This document shows, piece after piece, positions 34,774 to 47,800 of a stretch of DNA of 64,000 bases (position 1 is the first letter of the stretch; every line of letters begins with the position of its first letter). The notes beneath the pieces are model-generated. The model saw only the letters and a program-made list of their open reading frames with translations. It made no database searches and had not been told where the DNA came from. The stretch lies in assembly GCF_018873765.1 (NCBI RefSeq), contig NC_057925.1, positions 49,984,010 through 50,048,009 of the forward strand. The letters run 5' to 3'. This DNA comes from Telopea speciosissima (taxonomy: Eukaryota > Streptophyta > Magnoliopsida > Proteales > Proteaceae). A program made the translations under genes and the position numbers.

Positions 34774-36089
34774 GGGAAATTTACGAAACATCGCCTGAAA
34801 ATGGGCCGATACTCAGATCACCCCCTGCATTAGAGCCCTATATTCAAATTAGACCCTATCGTTAGTTACCTGATGAAGTCAACTAGTTAAATTTTTTGAA
34901 AACCCTAAACTATCCTTGAGAATAATATAATTACTATTTTACCCTTAGATCTAAAAACCCAACAAGTACTCTTTTTTTTTTCTTAATTAAAATAAAGAAT
35001 CAGAGAGGGAATAATCCCTCTCCTTCTTCCCCAAATGTAGAGTTACTATTTTACCCTTGAATCTAAAACCCCCAATATCCATCTTCTTCGTCACATGACC
35101 AACAACTTAATCTCTGCAACTTATAGGGTTTCAAAATTGCAGGTAGAAACTTGCAAATCGCGGTTAACCGGAGTGGCCACTTGCTCTACAACTCCCGACA
35201 AAGGGATAAACTCATACGGTGACCAGTATGCCGGTGAAGGATACCGGAAAAAAACCCTTGCGGTTTACCGGAGTGGCCACTTGCTCTCATCTCCATCTTT
35301 CTCTCTCTCTCTCTCTCGTAACCCTCGGAGACGACAGCGGCGGTGGCGGTGGTTCAAGTCTTCTTTAATCGCAGCACCTATGCTGCCTCTATTTGATTGA
35401 TTGGAGCACAACAATCAGCATTGATCTCAAATATTCCTGTGGTTTCAATTTCTGGGAAAATTCTTCTCTAACCTGAGATCTGAAATTACTTTTTACTCTC
35501 CCATTTGATGTGGCATATTTTTTGAAGACAGACTCCTACATATAAGAGGTACACTCGATCCAATCTACTGGTTTGATTCAATTTAATTTACACTGTCCTA
35601 GTTGCAAGCGAATGCTCTGTTTTTTGAGCTTTTCTTTGACTACTTGCTGTTGGAACTACCTGTGATCTACCCACCTGATCGAGTCAAGTTTTGGGGGTTT
35701 TATTCCTCTCTATAAGACCCTGGGTGGTTGGTTGGCACTGGGCTTTGCTTTCGTGTGATGTTTAGACGGTGACACCACAATCATATTCACTCTGTTTTTG
35801 GTCCCCCTCCGTCGAGGGTCGTCGTTTTTGGACCTCCTCAGGGAAGCAGAGGTGGTGCTGCCAGGGCAAAACAGAGGCAGTGGGGTATTTTAGGTTGAAG
35901 ATGAAGGATTGGGTAGTATTGTAAATTTAATTCTAATGATTTAGTACAAGGGTAAATATAGTCCTCTTACACTAATAACTGACTGCAGACTAACACCGTT
36001 AGTGTAGAGGGGGTGATCTGAGTATTTTCAAATATGAGAAGGTGATCTGAATATCGGCCCATTTTCAGGGGGTGTTTCATAAATTTCCC
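34774..36089. mobile_element. MULE-like element inside the right TIR of the larger MULE
   Basis: The ends gggaaatttacgaaacatcg and (reversed) gggaaatttatgaaacaccc continue as TIRs of about 100 bp. A perfect 9-bp duplication tttaataaa lies at 34765-34773 and 36090-36098. The 1.3 kb interior includes a 101-codon frame (35095-35400) with a duplicated cggagtggccacttgctct (35169, 35268). It may be captured host sequence, but I do not recognise it. Confidence 0.9.
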
Positions 36090-36100
36090 TTTAATAAATT

Positions 36101-36533
36101 GGAAAAATTACATGATTAGCTATTTTTGGGTTTTCATTTACAAAACTGTCAACCCTATGTTTGAGTTAACAAAAATAGACAAAAACAAGTATAGTTTTAC
36201 AAAACTAGACAAAACAGTGACTCTCCTTCTTTCCTCGGCAGTTCCCCTTTGAAAAAACCTCTTTTTTTTTTTTTTTTTTTTTCTCTATTACTTGGGTAAC
36301 AAAGAATGGCGGTGACTGGGACAAGGGTAGGGTTGCAAGGAACGGAAGATGCCCGGGCAAGAAGGCAATGATAGGGGTAAAAATGTCTAAAAAAGTAAGA
36401 GTGGGAGGGAGAGACACTATTTTGTCCAGTTTTATAAATCTTAACTTGTTTTTGTCTATTTCTATTAACCCAAACATAGGGTGGACAGTTTTGTAAATGA
36501 AAACCCAAAAGTAGCTAATCATGTAATTTTCCC
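36101..36533. mobile_element. MULE-type MITE adjacent to the previous element
   Basis: TIRs of about 125 bp (ggaaaaattacatgattagc / gctaatcatgtaattttccc) and a perfect 9-bp duplication taataaatt (36092-36100, 36534-36542). The central part carries a long T run. Its left duplication overlaps the right duplication of the 34774 element by several bases, so the two inserted at nearly the same point. Confidence 0.92.
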
Positions 36534-36678
36534 TAATAAATTTAGGCTAAATGTAAGATAGTGATAGTAATTTCTCCTTAATCATATTAAATTCGATCCG
36601 GATCGATTCAAGTTATTCGATCAGTATCCGAATTTGGTATTTGGTTCCTGGTTACTCATTGACACCCTTACCTGATAG

Positions 36679-39364
36679 GTACCAGTGTAATTTTTCTAAA
36701 CTAATTAAGAAGGGTTGACGGAGGAGACGTTGCTGTTAGAAAAAGTCGGTTAGTACAGGCGTTAATCTAAGAACTGAAACTGCGTTCCCGAGCTGAAGCA
36801 GCCTGATTAGTGATCAATGCGAGAGTAGAAACGGCAAATTCCACCCGGCGACGCCGTGTATCCCAGAGAGAATCTCTCTATCCCGGTAAGTTCCACCGCC
36901 ATGTCTCATCCCTCTCTTTTTCCGTCCTTCCCCTCTCCCTACCTTTCTCCTCCTCTGTTTCTTCTTCTTCATCCTTTCTCCTCCATCTGCAAACGTCTTT
37001 GTTGCAACTAAGTTCTTATTTTTGAAAGAGAGATAGAATCAGTGCTGCAACCAATCCATAGTGGAATCTGTATCCAAAATCATGGACGCAATTCGGCGGG
37101 GTGGTTGCCGTATCTGTATCTAGGTAACATAGCCTGGAGCCCTGGAGACATCCGAAACTTTTGGTTTCCTTGAAATTAATATTATATTATCATACTAAAA
37201 GTATGTTGTGGCAAATCCTTCATTTATCTATTTTACCCTTCATTTTTATTTAAATACCACTAAATATCACGATTCTTTCACTCACTTTTTCTCTTTTTTG
37301 TTTATTTTTTACAAAATTGCTGGTACTCTTTAGTGTCTTAATTTTTATTTTTTTAATTTATTAATCTTTATTTAATAGTTGAATATACCAAACACTTCCT
37401 TCTCCTTCCTTCTCCTTCATCTTCCTTATTCTCATTCTGTGCAGTTCCACCGAGAGGATCGATCCATTGAATCGATGGTATACCTATAGGTTGCTCATCG
37501 TCTCTACCAAACCCTTCCTTCTCCTTTCCTCTCCACCGTCTCTTTGATCTTCCCCATTCTCATTCTCTCCTTCTCTCATAAAAAAGATTGAGGTCTACAT
37601 CACCGCAAGCAAAGATCGAGATATCCAGTAGATTGCTTCATCTTCTCCAAGCTGTCTAACCAAAGTAGCGTGTTTCTGTTCCTTGCTATTAAAGTTTGTT
37701 AGTCTTCAGAAATCTGTTTTATGGTTGCTGTGTGAAACTCCTTATTCTTACTTGCCATGGGGGATTTTGGTGCAGATACCAAGAAGGGGAAGGGCAGCTC
37801 AGACAGACAGAGTTCAATGTTATGAGCCCGCTCCAATGAAATACTTGGGGTTTTTCCCTGCGTTGACACCCGATAAGGTTTGTAATTTGATTTGCGTTAA
37901 AGCCATATGGTATATGGTCTTTCTATTATATGTTTGTGTGGATTTGAGTTCAATTCTACATGAACGGCATTTTTGCATGATTAATTTTGAAGAGCTATGG
38001 TTAAGCAAGTCATCATTTGGAAAATACATATTAGATTGGGTAATTTCTTCTTCTCCTGTCTTCTTCTACAACTCATGCCTCTCAGGCAAGCCACTGGCTA
38101 GAGAAAACCCGTCTCCTTTCTTCCCTCTGCCCCAATCCAGTTGGATATTTTACTTGTGTTTCTGTTATAACAGGTGTGTGATTCTGGCAAAGCAAATTTT
38201 TTTGAAGGATTTGTTTCACTGTCTCTCGACTCGACTCGACTCGACTCTGATGGTATGTTATTTCTGTTTTCACTTTATGTGATTTTAGGTTACTTGGTTT
38301 TACTATTCCTTTTTCTTTTTTTCCCCCTCAAATAAGGTTTCCTGAATGTTTAGAACCGATTCTTCAGTTTGTTGAAGCATGCTTTTGGCAATTTCTTGGA
38401 AAATCCAGGAGATAGTAAAGTTAAAGCTTCCCTGAAGAGGGGTTGCCGTCAAGCAAGAGTTTGTGATCAAAAGACAATGAGGTGCAATCTGTTGGTGGTG
38501 ATAGCTCATGCGCATGGCGGCAGTGTTGTTTCTCGCCGCGACGTAGGCGGCGGAGTCACTCGGATGAAGGTTGTGGTGAAGAAGCAAGACCTGAAGCAAA
38601 TGCTGGAAATGATAGAGATTGACAAGAACAACACCCACCAAGCATCACCATTATTATCAATAACCTTAGACAGTCTTTTTGGGATGTAGGGAGCATTTTG
38701 TTTAACTTCTTAGAATTTGTTATCCTTTCTCTCATACTTTCTTTTCCTACCACTGTTATCCATTTAAAAATCATTTTTTTTTTCCAAGAATGGATATATG
38801 GTTTACTGTTCTGAAATTCCGTAGGCATCATCTTATTCAGATCTCTGTATTCTTTTGCAATTTGAGTTCTTTTTATCTCTCTACTAAACCTGTTATTTCT
38901 GCTATCTGAACATTGACCAGAGCAACAATTTGGCCCAATTAGACTTGATATGAAAGCTAAGAAAATGGGCCTAACTCAACTTCAAGGTTCAGGGACCTAT
39001 TAGTCTAGTCAATTCAAGTTAGGCATTAATCTAAATTCGTGTTTGAGAGTTAATTTTTCTTGTAACCTCAAATTGTCTTCTTATTTGCTCAGAATTTCTC
39101 TGCTACTGTTTTGTTCGTGTCTCTTCTGATCCTTGGAAGCCCTTATTACCTTCTTCTTATTGTAATTTTGTGCAAGGGCCAAGTAAGCTTAGTTTGGGTA
39201 TTGATTTTGATCCCTGCATACATAAGAATGTTGCAATTCAAGCTGTTAGTAGAAGCAATCCATACACTCCCCTCCATTAAAACAACTCTGTTAATGCTAC
39301 CTACCAACTAATAGTTCAAAGGTAGTCCTCTCCCTCTCTCTCTCTCAAATGAACCACATTTTCT
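36679..39364 (+). other. Unassigned transcribed-looking region with one gene-like frame
   Basis: A possible 5' exon ends in a good donor at about 36884 (tcccg|gtaagt), and an exon-like segment at 37776-37877 has splice-like borders. A 106-codon frame at 38369-38689 contains GGGVTRMKVVVKKQDLKQML, a pattern seen near the C-terminus of some small uncharacterised plant proteins (memory, weak). No complete gene model can be built. A cgact x4 microsatellite lies near 38228. Confidence 0.25.
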
Positions 39365-40423
39365 TTACATAATAACACAGCTGTTTGTGTTTTCATCATT
39401 AAACATATGAGTTGAAGAGTGAGAAGAGCTACTGTTGTCTGGCTGGGGGCTTGGATAAGTGTAAAAGTAAGGATAAGGGTTCTGGTAGTTGTAGTAATAG
39501 CCAGAGGTGAGAGGGATGGCAGGAGAATGGTTGTACATCATCTGGGGCTGCATATGCCTTGCCTCATTCATCATCAAATTGATGTTATTCCTGTTCTACA
39601 AGTTCACAGCTGATGATGGTGGATGATTGAACTCATAACCCTGCAAGTTGTTCATCATGGTTGATGGATGTTGCCCATCTGTTGCAAACCCACCAGCTGG
39701 AAATCCAGCAGAAGATCCTTGGAAGACATTGTTCATCTGGGTTTGAAAACTTCCATTACCTCCAAGGCCAACACCAGAACCATGGCCATGGCCATTTAGC
39801 CCAGCTAACATGGCATTGATGTCATTTCCCTTTTTAACCTCACCGGCATTTATATGCCCACCACCCAAATGGGGGGCGGCATTCATCTTTGCAGCTGCCA
39901 TATTCTTCTGATCCATCCCACCCTTCATACCCAATTTCTGGTTAGGATTTCCTCCGCCATTGCCGCAATTGCCTTTTTTTTCCAGCTTGCCCATTTGCTC
40001 CATTGTTCATTTTACCATTGTTTTGGGGACCTGCACCATTTTTCTTTGCATAAGCCACCAGATTGGCTTGCTGTCCGAGCAAACCCAGATCATTAGCTTT
40101 CTCTTGGAGCAAACGTAACCCTTCTTCAAAGTTATCTTCGTCATCATCAATATAGTCGAATTCATCCTCTTTAGAACTAATGTTGGGTACTTATGCTGAT
40201 TTGTGAAGGCCTTGAGACCCGTCATCAGACCCTGCTTTTGGTCTTTGCCATTATTATCATCTTTGATGCAATTTGTTTGTTGCTGTTTCTGGTTCTGGTT
40301 GGATTTCGCAGACCAAATCTCTGCATGTTTACCAGCTCTGACCAGCTTCTTACTAAAAGTAGCAGGATCTATAATTCCTGAGACTGTGACCTTTAGTTGC
40401 TCTGCATCTATAATTCTCTTTCA
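39365..40423 (-). pseudogene. Heavy-metal-associated isoprenylated plant protein (HIPP) pseudogene
   Basis: Read on the minus strand, similarity begins inside the HMA domain ([40 protein letters not shown]). It continues through an acidic stretch ([17 protein letters not shown]), a Gly/Asn-rich middle and MMYNHSPAIPLTSGYYYNY, and ends in the isoprenylation box CVIM. HIPPs bind metals through a CxxC in the first half of the HMA domain, which is missing. At least three frameshifts (near 40165, in an A8 run near 39980, and near 39610) separate the frames. It is a 5'-truncated dead copy. Whether it was retroposed is not clear. Confidence 0.85.
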
Positions 40424-41779
40424 GTTACCTTTTCTACCCTTCATTCTTATCTAAAATTTCATTCTTCAAATCTTAATCTTTATGTCATTCTTTCTTATAA
40501 TTTCATAATCTTAGGTACCCTTAATATTAATTACTGTTTTTAATTAGTGGCAAATCTTAAATTATTTTTTTATTTACATTTTATTCTACGATAACATTCT
40601 CACACCCTCGACCTTCTACCGCTCTTTTCTTTGCTTCGTTCTTCATTCTTCACAAAACCTAGCCCTTGCCCTTCCATATCTACAGAGGATGAAACCCCTT
40701 CTTGGAAACTAGGGTTCTTGCGGTGTGACGGCAGAGACTGAAGGATTTGGAAGCATCATCTCTTTCCCGCTTCATCCTTTTTTTTTTGAGATATGAAACT
40801 CTCACCCATTGCAATCTGTATACCGCCGTCATCTTCTGCTTGTGGATTATCTGCAGCAAGGCGAACGATACCCTGCCTTGGCAACTAGGACTAGCAGCAA
40901 TGTTCGATGTTCAATCTTCAATTCCTTTCTCTTCCAGTTTCATTACTTAATCGTCGATCTTGAGGACGCCACATCCACGAAAACGGGAGCATCACATATC
41001 TCTTACTTTGTCTCACTCCCTCACGGCCAACATTTTGCTGTATTTTCGAAGAGACTGATGTTTTTTTAAAAAAAAATAAAATCTTCTGGATGATTTAGTA
41101 TCTCAACGGCTTCAAATGTTGAATACAAGCGGGAGGAGAAGTTTAAAATCAATCTGATGGTGAAAAAATTTCTAACAACCCCACACACGCATGCTCGCAC
41201 TCACTCGCTGGAGTTCTGCTCCATTTCAGAACTCTCGGCTTCAGTCTATCACCCTCTAGCCTTTCATTCATGTAGTTGAATGCGATCCATTCTTGGTTCT
41301 CCTTTGGTAGTCTGGTTGCAACAGATTTTTTTTAATTAACTTGCTTTTCTTTCTTCTTCCTCTTTGTCTGCAGGGATTGTGGGAAGCAAGTTTATTTGGG
41401 TGAGGAATGAATCTCTGTTTTGCTTCTTTGCTAATTTCTTCTTATTGTATTAATCTTAATTTTTACTTCACTAATATATCTACTTAGAATCCACGTATGG
41501 TCACACGTGCATTTGCACGTGCACCTTTACTAGTTTAATAAAAATAGTGTCATTTACGAATCTTATATTTATTTCTCCTAATTGGACAAACCCTAGAGAC
41601 CATGTATAGTTGCATACCATTTAAACCGTATGAAACTCTAGTGATTCTTTTCATTTCATGAAATATCTTTTTTTATTTTTACCCAATCTGCTTTGAGTCA
41701 AGTCTTTGAGTTCATACAATGACTTTTCATGCTTTAAATTATGTAAATGATTTCTCATTATCATTATCTTCCAATTCTC
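40424..41779. other. Intergenic region and NSRP1-like 5' region
   Basis: AT-rich and mostly unassigned. A short exon-like piece (about 41374-41399, after ttgtctgcag and before gtgagg) and an acceptor at 41780 suggest a spliced 5' UTR for the downstream gene. Confidence 0.35.
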
Positions 41780-41813
41780 AGCTGCCACTGGATTTGAAGA
41801 AGAAGAAAATAAA

Positions 41814-44800
41814 ATGAAGAAGTATGGTTTGCAGCTTAGATTTCCGCCATCACAGCAGAAGAAGCAGCCGACAAGACCTCCCATCCCCCCTCCTGGATTC
41901 CGTGATGATGATGAAGATGACGTTGAAAAGGAGATTGCTCGGCATGCTAGCAAGAACAAGTCACTCAAGGATGTGAGTAAGCCCTCGAAAAAATTCTCTC
42001 TCTCTCTCTCTCCCCACTTTTTCTCCGTGTTGAATATTTTGTTCATTTATCTATTTCTTGTATTCACTTTTGAAGGTTGAAGAGCAGCACAAGAAAGCCT
42101 TGGAGGAGGATCCCTCAATCTTTGACTATGATGGCGCATATGATGCAATGAAAGCGAAGATTGCCCGCCCTATTGCACAAGATCGCCAAGAGAGAAAGGT
42201 ACTTGAATTTCCAATATGTTGATCTCATATTAGCATTTGAATATTTGTTTCCTAAATTGGTTGCCAACAATGGATATTTCACTCAGAAAATTTAATTATG
42301 TTTTGTTCAAGTGTGAGGTAAAATCGCATTTTTGTCTCTCTCCTAACTCCATATGCTTTACTTGATCTTAGTTGAAGCAAGTAAAGATTTTGCCAAATGT
42401 TTCTCAAGTTTCATGATTCTTTATTCATTTCTTCTAAAGGTTCCTTACCATATTGGTGTTTTTAAGTCATACAAATATGCTTTGACTTTCCTTTGCTGCT
42501 CACCCCTTCCTCAAAAATGTTCTTCTCCTTAGATTCACAGCTTACTGTCAGTGTACTCGTTCCCAAATTAAGGGTTCATGGACTTCAAGATTCATTGCAA
42601 TGAATTCAAGAATAGAAAATTAAGATCTGGTTTTAACATGGGAAAGAAATCAGATATATTACCTTGTCTATATTTTCCGATGCAAGACAAATGCCAAGTT
42701 TAAGTGGGAGCATCAACGTGTCAGAAGCTTCCTATACATATGAAGGCAGGAAGTTTAATTATATGACTTTCTTTTGAGTTGTAAGAGAAGTAGGGGCATA
42801 GGTCCTTTTGGAATCTTGGTACTACGAATCTCAGGCTAGATCAGGTATTTATTACGGGAGACTACGGTTGAAATTGTCATATGTCTCTCAATAAACATGA
42901 TTGTGATTCGGCTGCATCTCCAGGAAGTTGGTTCTACTAGTTCTTTTGAGACACTCCTGTGAGGTTGGTGGCATTGAAGTGTGGGAGGCTAATTCTTTGT
43001 CAAATCAAGAAGCATTTTATTTTATTTTTTAGTCATTTAAGATGATTTAAATTTCAAACTGTAATAATGAGTATAGTTGTTAGGGAGTTATGGTGTTTCT
43101 ATTTCTATTAGGAGTAAAGAATAGTGCAGAACAGTATATAGAGGCTAATTAGGGGACACTACAAAAGGAGACCCTGGGACATTGAAATCAAGGTAGTTGT
43201 TTAGTTTCAAGCTCTTGGTTATATGTTATTGGAGCTTTCGGTTTTTAGTGCAATTTGAGCTGCATAGGCGCAATAGTTAAGTTGTGCTATTGCAACCTCC
43301 GGGTTGCGGGTTCGAAACATGGAAACAGCCTCTTTGTGAAGTGGGGATAAGGCTGCGTACATTTGCCTCTCCCAAATCCTGCAGTAGTGGGAGCCTCGTG
43401 CACTGGGACTTTTTTTTTTTGAGCTGCATAGGATGAATTTTAATTGTTGTATTGCAACATGTGTTTGTAATAGTTGGTTTTTTCATATTCAATTCTTGAT
43501 GTGAGAGTAATGATTTGAACATTCCTGGTTCCTCCTTTTTGTGGTTTCAATAGCTCGAAATCATTAAATTGGCATTAGACTCTTGTCAATTTGGTTCGGC
43601 TTTAAAGGAATTTAGAATTGTTCTATTCAGTTGGGGTGGACTTGGGTGTCTACAGGACCTGAAAATCAGAAATGAAGGCTTATTAATCTCAATTCTTTCC
43701 CACCAGTAGTATCTGTCAACAGGTCTGATTTGAATTTGATCACCCCTGCTCCAATTCAAATAAAGGGTTATAACTTGCTACGAGTCTACTTTTTCAGGCC
43801 CTTAGTACAGGTGGATTAGATCATTAGAGTCACTTCTCTTTGGCAATTTTTGTAGGAAGTGGTGGCCATCAGACTCAAATGAGCATCTTTGCACCGGTAC
43901 GTCGAGCTTTTACCATTGCACTAAGGCAACGGCTCCTCTTGATCCTAACCAGTAGTCTAACAAATTACTCTTTCATAGTGATATTCAATTTAGGTCTTAG
44001 GCAATGGAAACCTATAGAATTGATTAAGAGGCAACAGAAAACAACAGAAATTCTTTGAAAAATTCTGAAACCAGATTAAACCCTAGCTCAGATGGGCATA
44101 CTGAGTGGAGCTAAGGGTGGCCTGATTAATAGTTGTCAAGGCATTGCCTCACATCCAGGCCTCCTCCAACACTTGGGTCGCCTAAACACTGTGACAACTA
44201 TGAACCTTGCTGTTTTAAACTTTTAGTTGATTTGATTTGTTAGACCTATAGACCACTCCAATCAAACCCAATGTGATTTTTGGTAAATTTCTCAATAGCT
44301 GAAATAGTGTTTGAGTTAGTGGTAAAGAGATTTTGAAACACAAAAGAAGAGCCCAGGATAGAAGAGAAAACGGATAAAGATTTGTAGAATGAGGAAACAA
44401 ATCAGAAAACTGAAAAGAAGAACATGAAAATTTGTGGGGTAATATCACAGAACCCAATTTTCTTATTTAGATTCAAACTCATACTTGTCTAAAAGACAAC
44501 TTAAACCAGTAACTAATTAGGATCCACTCTTATAAATAAAGAAACCCACCAACACCTAAGTATGCCCCCTAACTGAATCTTTATTATTTTACAGAAGGTT
44601 AATCTGTTTGTAACTAAGGTGGTTACAACAGATTTTGTAACCTCTCTTTTCTAACCCTCTTCTCCCTGTTTTGAGCAATTTAAAATCAGGGACAAGATAG
44701 ATATTTCACTTTTGCTTTGGTTTAGGCTTAGCCTGGATAAAGGCTCAACTTGAGCCAAAGCCACAAAAACATTGGTGGCTTAACTGAAGCCGCTACTTCA

Positions 44801-47800
44801 TGTCTTCTTCTCAACAGAAGCTTCTGCAGTGCGACGAATCAGACAGGTGGAAATCTAATGATGAATATCCAACCAAAATGAGGTTCACAGCAGTGGGGAG
44901 GGTGGAGTTTGCAAATCCATGAATAAAGGATCTAGAGGGGTTCATCAGTCTTACCATGTCTGCAGAACTCTAGTTGGGTTTCAGATGAAAACCCTCTGAT
45001 TCCGCTGAATGAGGTAAACTCAGCAGTGAACGAACTCAAGCTTCTTCTCTCTATTAATCAAACTCATGAAAGGTATTGTTTCCCAGGATAAAAAAATTCT
45101 ATGAAGACAACTGAAGAAAAAAAACAAGTACACATCAAAGATAAATGCATAACTACACCTTGGGAAAGGAAGGGTGACAAAGAATAGAGAGAGCAGATGC
45201 TTTGAATGGTGTTCTTCACCATTCTCTTTTCTGATTTTCTCCCAAATTTTTATTTCTGGGACGGAGCTCGCCTTGGTGCCTTTGCTCTGTTTGTTTCTCT
45301 TCCCCAATCTCCTCCACATCCCTCCAACTCTCCAAGTCCAATGGTAGGTTAGGGTTTTTCACTCTTTTCAAGGCAGACCTGCCAAATTCTTAAGCCTCGT
45401 CCTCGATTCTTCCTTCTGCATTGTCACTGTGTTGCAGATTCAATGGCGCCCAGGTCTGCTGCGATCAAATATGATCCATCTAAGGATCCTCAGGTACTGC
45501 GCATTTTCCTATCCTCTCTCTGCCTAATCTGTATCTCTTCCAGGTAAACCAGACCTGAATACTACTTCTTCAAACATCTTTTTGACCTGTATTGTTATTT
45601 ATGATGATGACCCTCTCAAGCTTGAGAGCACTGAGAGCACTATGGGGGATTCGTTTGATTTTTGTTCCATTTTTGATGGATTATTTAAAATACAGAAGAT
45701 GCAGGTTCGATGAGAAGTCTGGCTCCAATTCGACGGAAATCCAACCAAGATGAGGCATTCTTGGTGCTCGATCGGTTCGAAGTCTGGTGATTTCTGTAAT
45801 GAATACATAGTAGGTTGGAGCCGGGGTTGGGGTAGTGAAGTAGCAGTGGGTGAGGGTTTTAAGGGTGAAGTCGTGGTGTGCGAAGACATCGGCGGGCATG
45901 AGTTGGGAAAGAATCAGGGTTTGTGCAAATTAACATATTTAATCACTTTGGATAATTGACATATCAAATCTATAAAGACAAAAAAGTATGGTTACAAAAT
46001 CTGTGGAAGGTTACAAACAGACGAAGCCTATACAAAAAATTCCACCCTCCCCCCCCCCCCCCCAAAAAAAAAAAAAAAAAAACCTTATGAGTTAGGCCTG
46101 CTTAAATAACCATTAAGAACAGAAGGCCTAACTTATGTCATAACCAACCAACATTTTCCTATGCCTAATAAACCTTCTTTTGCGCCTAGGCTTCCAAATT
46201 GGGTATGTTTTCTCAAACCAACAGAGAGCTGCTGCATCAATAATATACAGTTTTGACAAAAATAAAGCGAAAGTGATTAGAGGATATCATCAGCCCACCT
46301 AAACAGGAAAATAAGTCTTGAAAAATTATAGAAGGATGAAATTTAATTATTATATATGTAATGTTGATATAAATTTTGTAGGTGGATACTTGATGACGAT
46401 TGGATCAGATCAAGGCATCACTGAATAAGTAGATCCTTTACTAGTCGGTTAACTCTTTATCAGATTGGATTGGGTCAAAACCTCATTGGTTTGCCATAAT
46501 CCTCTCAGATTTGAAAGAGATCTGAATTACATCCAATCCATTTCAGGTTTAAGAAGCCTTTTCTAGGGGTCAACTGGCAAGAGAAATCCTCTCTTTGAGT
46601 TTCTGGACTGATTCCTCTGAAAGAGCAAATATAAACTTTATCCTTGCTAGTCAAAATTGAGCTATTTCTGACTTCAGGTAGATGGGCAACATCTCCCAGT
46701 ATTTCATTTCTGCTGTGAGTATACTAAACGGAATAAAGACAACTAGATGCAAAAGTTTACTCATTTATATAATACTGAATGCAAAAATTCCTTCCTCCCA
46801 AGTACTTGTGGCCTAGCTAAATGAATTCTGGTCCACAACTAGTTATACTGTATCTTGTGCCTTTAGATGGTCAATAGTGATTGATCATTGTGATGTATAT
46901 ATGGATGCCATTCTTCTTTTCCTACTTTAATACTCATGAGCTTGTTGCGTTGCATTGGTTGAAAATTTAATACACAAGTTTCTTATTATATATCAACTGT
47001 TGAGATATTCTCTAAGGATGCAACCCAAATAGAGAATAATACGTTGAACTCTGATTTTGTCAACAGTGAGCTTAATGTTTTGCAGCATATTTTATGAAAG
47101 AAAATTATGTAAAATGCTCTTGCCATTATCTGGACGTTCTTGCTATGAGTTCCTTTCCACATCCAGGTGAAGGAGATATGAACCTTATTGCATCCAAATT
47201 CCAAATATAAAATCTTTATTTTGGCAATTGATGCTGTTTAGGTGGTCAGGAAGAGGAAACAGCGAGGCTCATTGTTTTTAATGGAGCTTGTAGTTATCTG
47301 TCCTGACACACTTGTCACCTTTCTGTCACAGCCAAAATATATTCATACACTTATAGAGAAAGCTAAAGAACGAGAACGGGTACATGAGGTAATATATGAG
47401 AAGAAACTTGTAAAGGAGAGAAGCAAAGACGACCACCTTTATGCAGGCAAGGATAAGTTTGTCACTAGTGCTTACAAAAAGAAACTCGCAGAACAGGCAA
47501 AATGGTTGGAGGAAGAACGGTTGCGTGAACTTCGTGAAGAAAAGGACGATGTAAGTGTTTTTTACATGTTCATCCTTGTTTGATCTCTTCATGCAAAACT
47601 CTATTGAGCAGTGTAAGGTACTCTGTTGCAGACATGTAAATTGTCTTATTGTATGTACATATATCATTGTCTTCTTACATTTAATTGGAGCTACCTGTAA
47701 CCATGTGTGCTAAATAATGTAAAACTTTGTGAATCTGTTGATGTATGTGCATAGTTGTCAAGGCAACTAGGCAACCCAAGGCGTTGGAGGGGTGCTTAGG

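Larger units (their letters stand above)
33474..36577. mobile_element. MULE-like element with ~360 bp TIRs, broken by later insertions
   Basis: The left TIR (33474 to about 33835, ggggtaattactatcactac…) is inverted at about 34415-34773 and completed at 36543-36577. A perfect 9-bp duplication ttaatcata lies at 33465-33473 and 36578-36586. The right TIR is cut by two further elements. The central spacer has short frames only. Confidence 0.85.
32676..36670. mobile_element. hAT-like element (3,995 bp) hosting nested insertions
   Basis: The ends are inverted: left taagggtgtcaattgggtcc, right (reversed) taagggtgtcaatgagtaac. The flanks are an 8-bp duplication with one mismatch, cctggtag (32668-32675) and cctgatag (36671-36678). 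The element's own sequence is only the outer parts (about 32676-33255 and 36587-36670), rich in gattcga/tccgg words. The inside is filled by later insertions. No transposase is seen. Confidence 0.78.
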
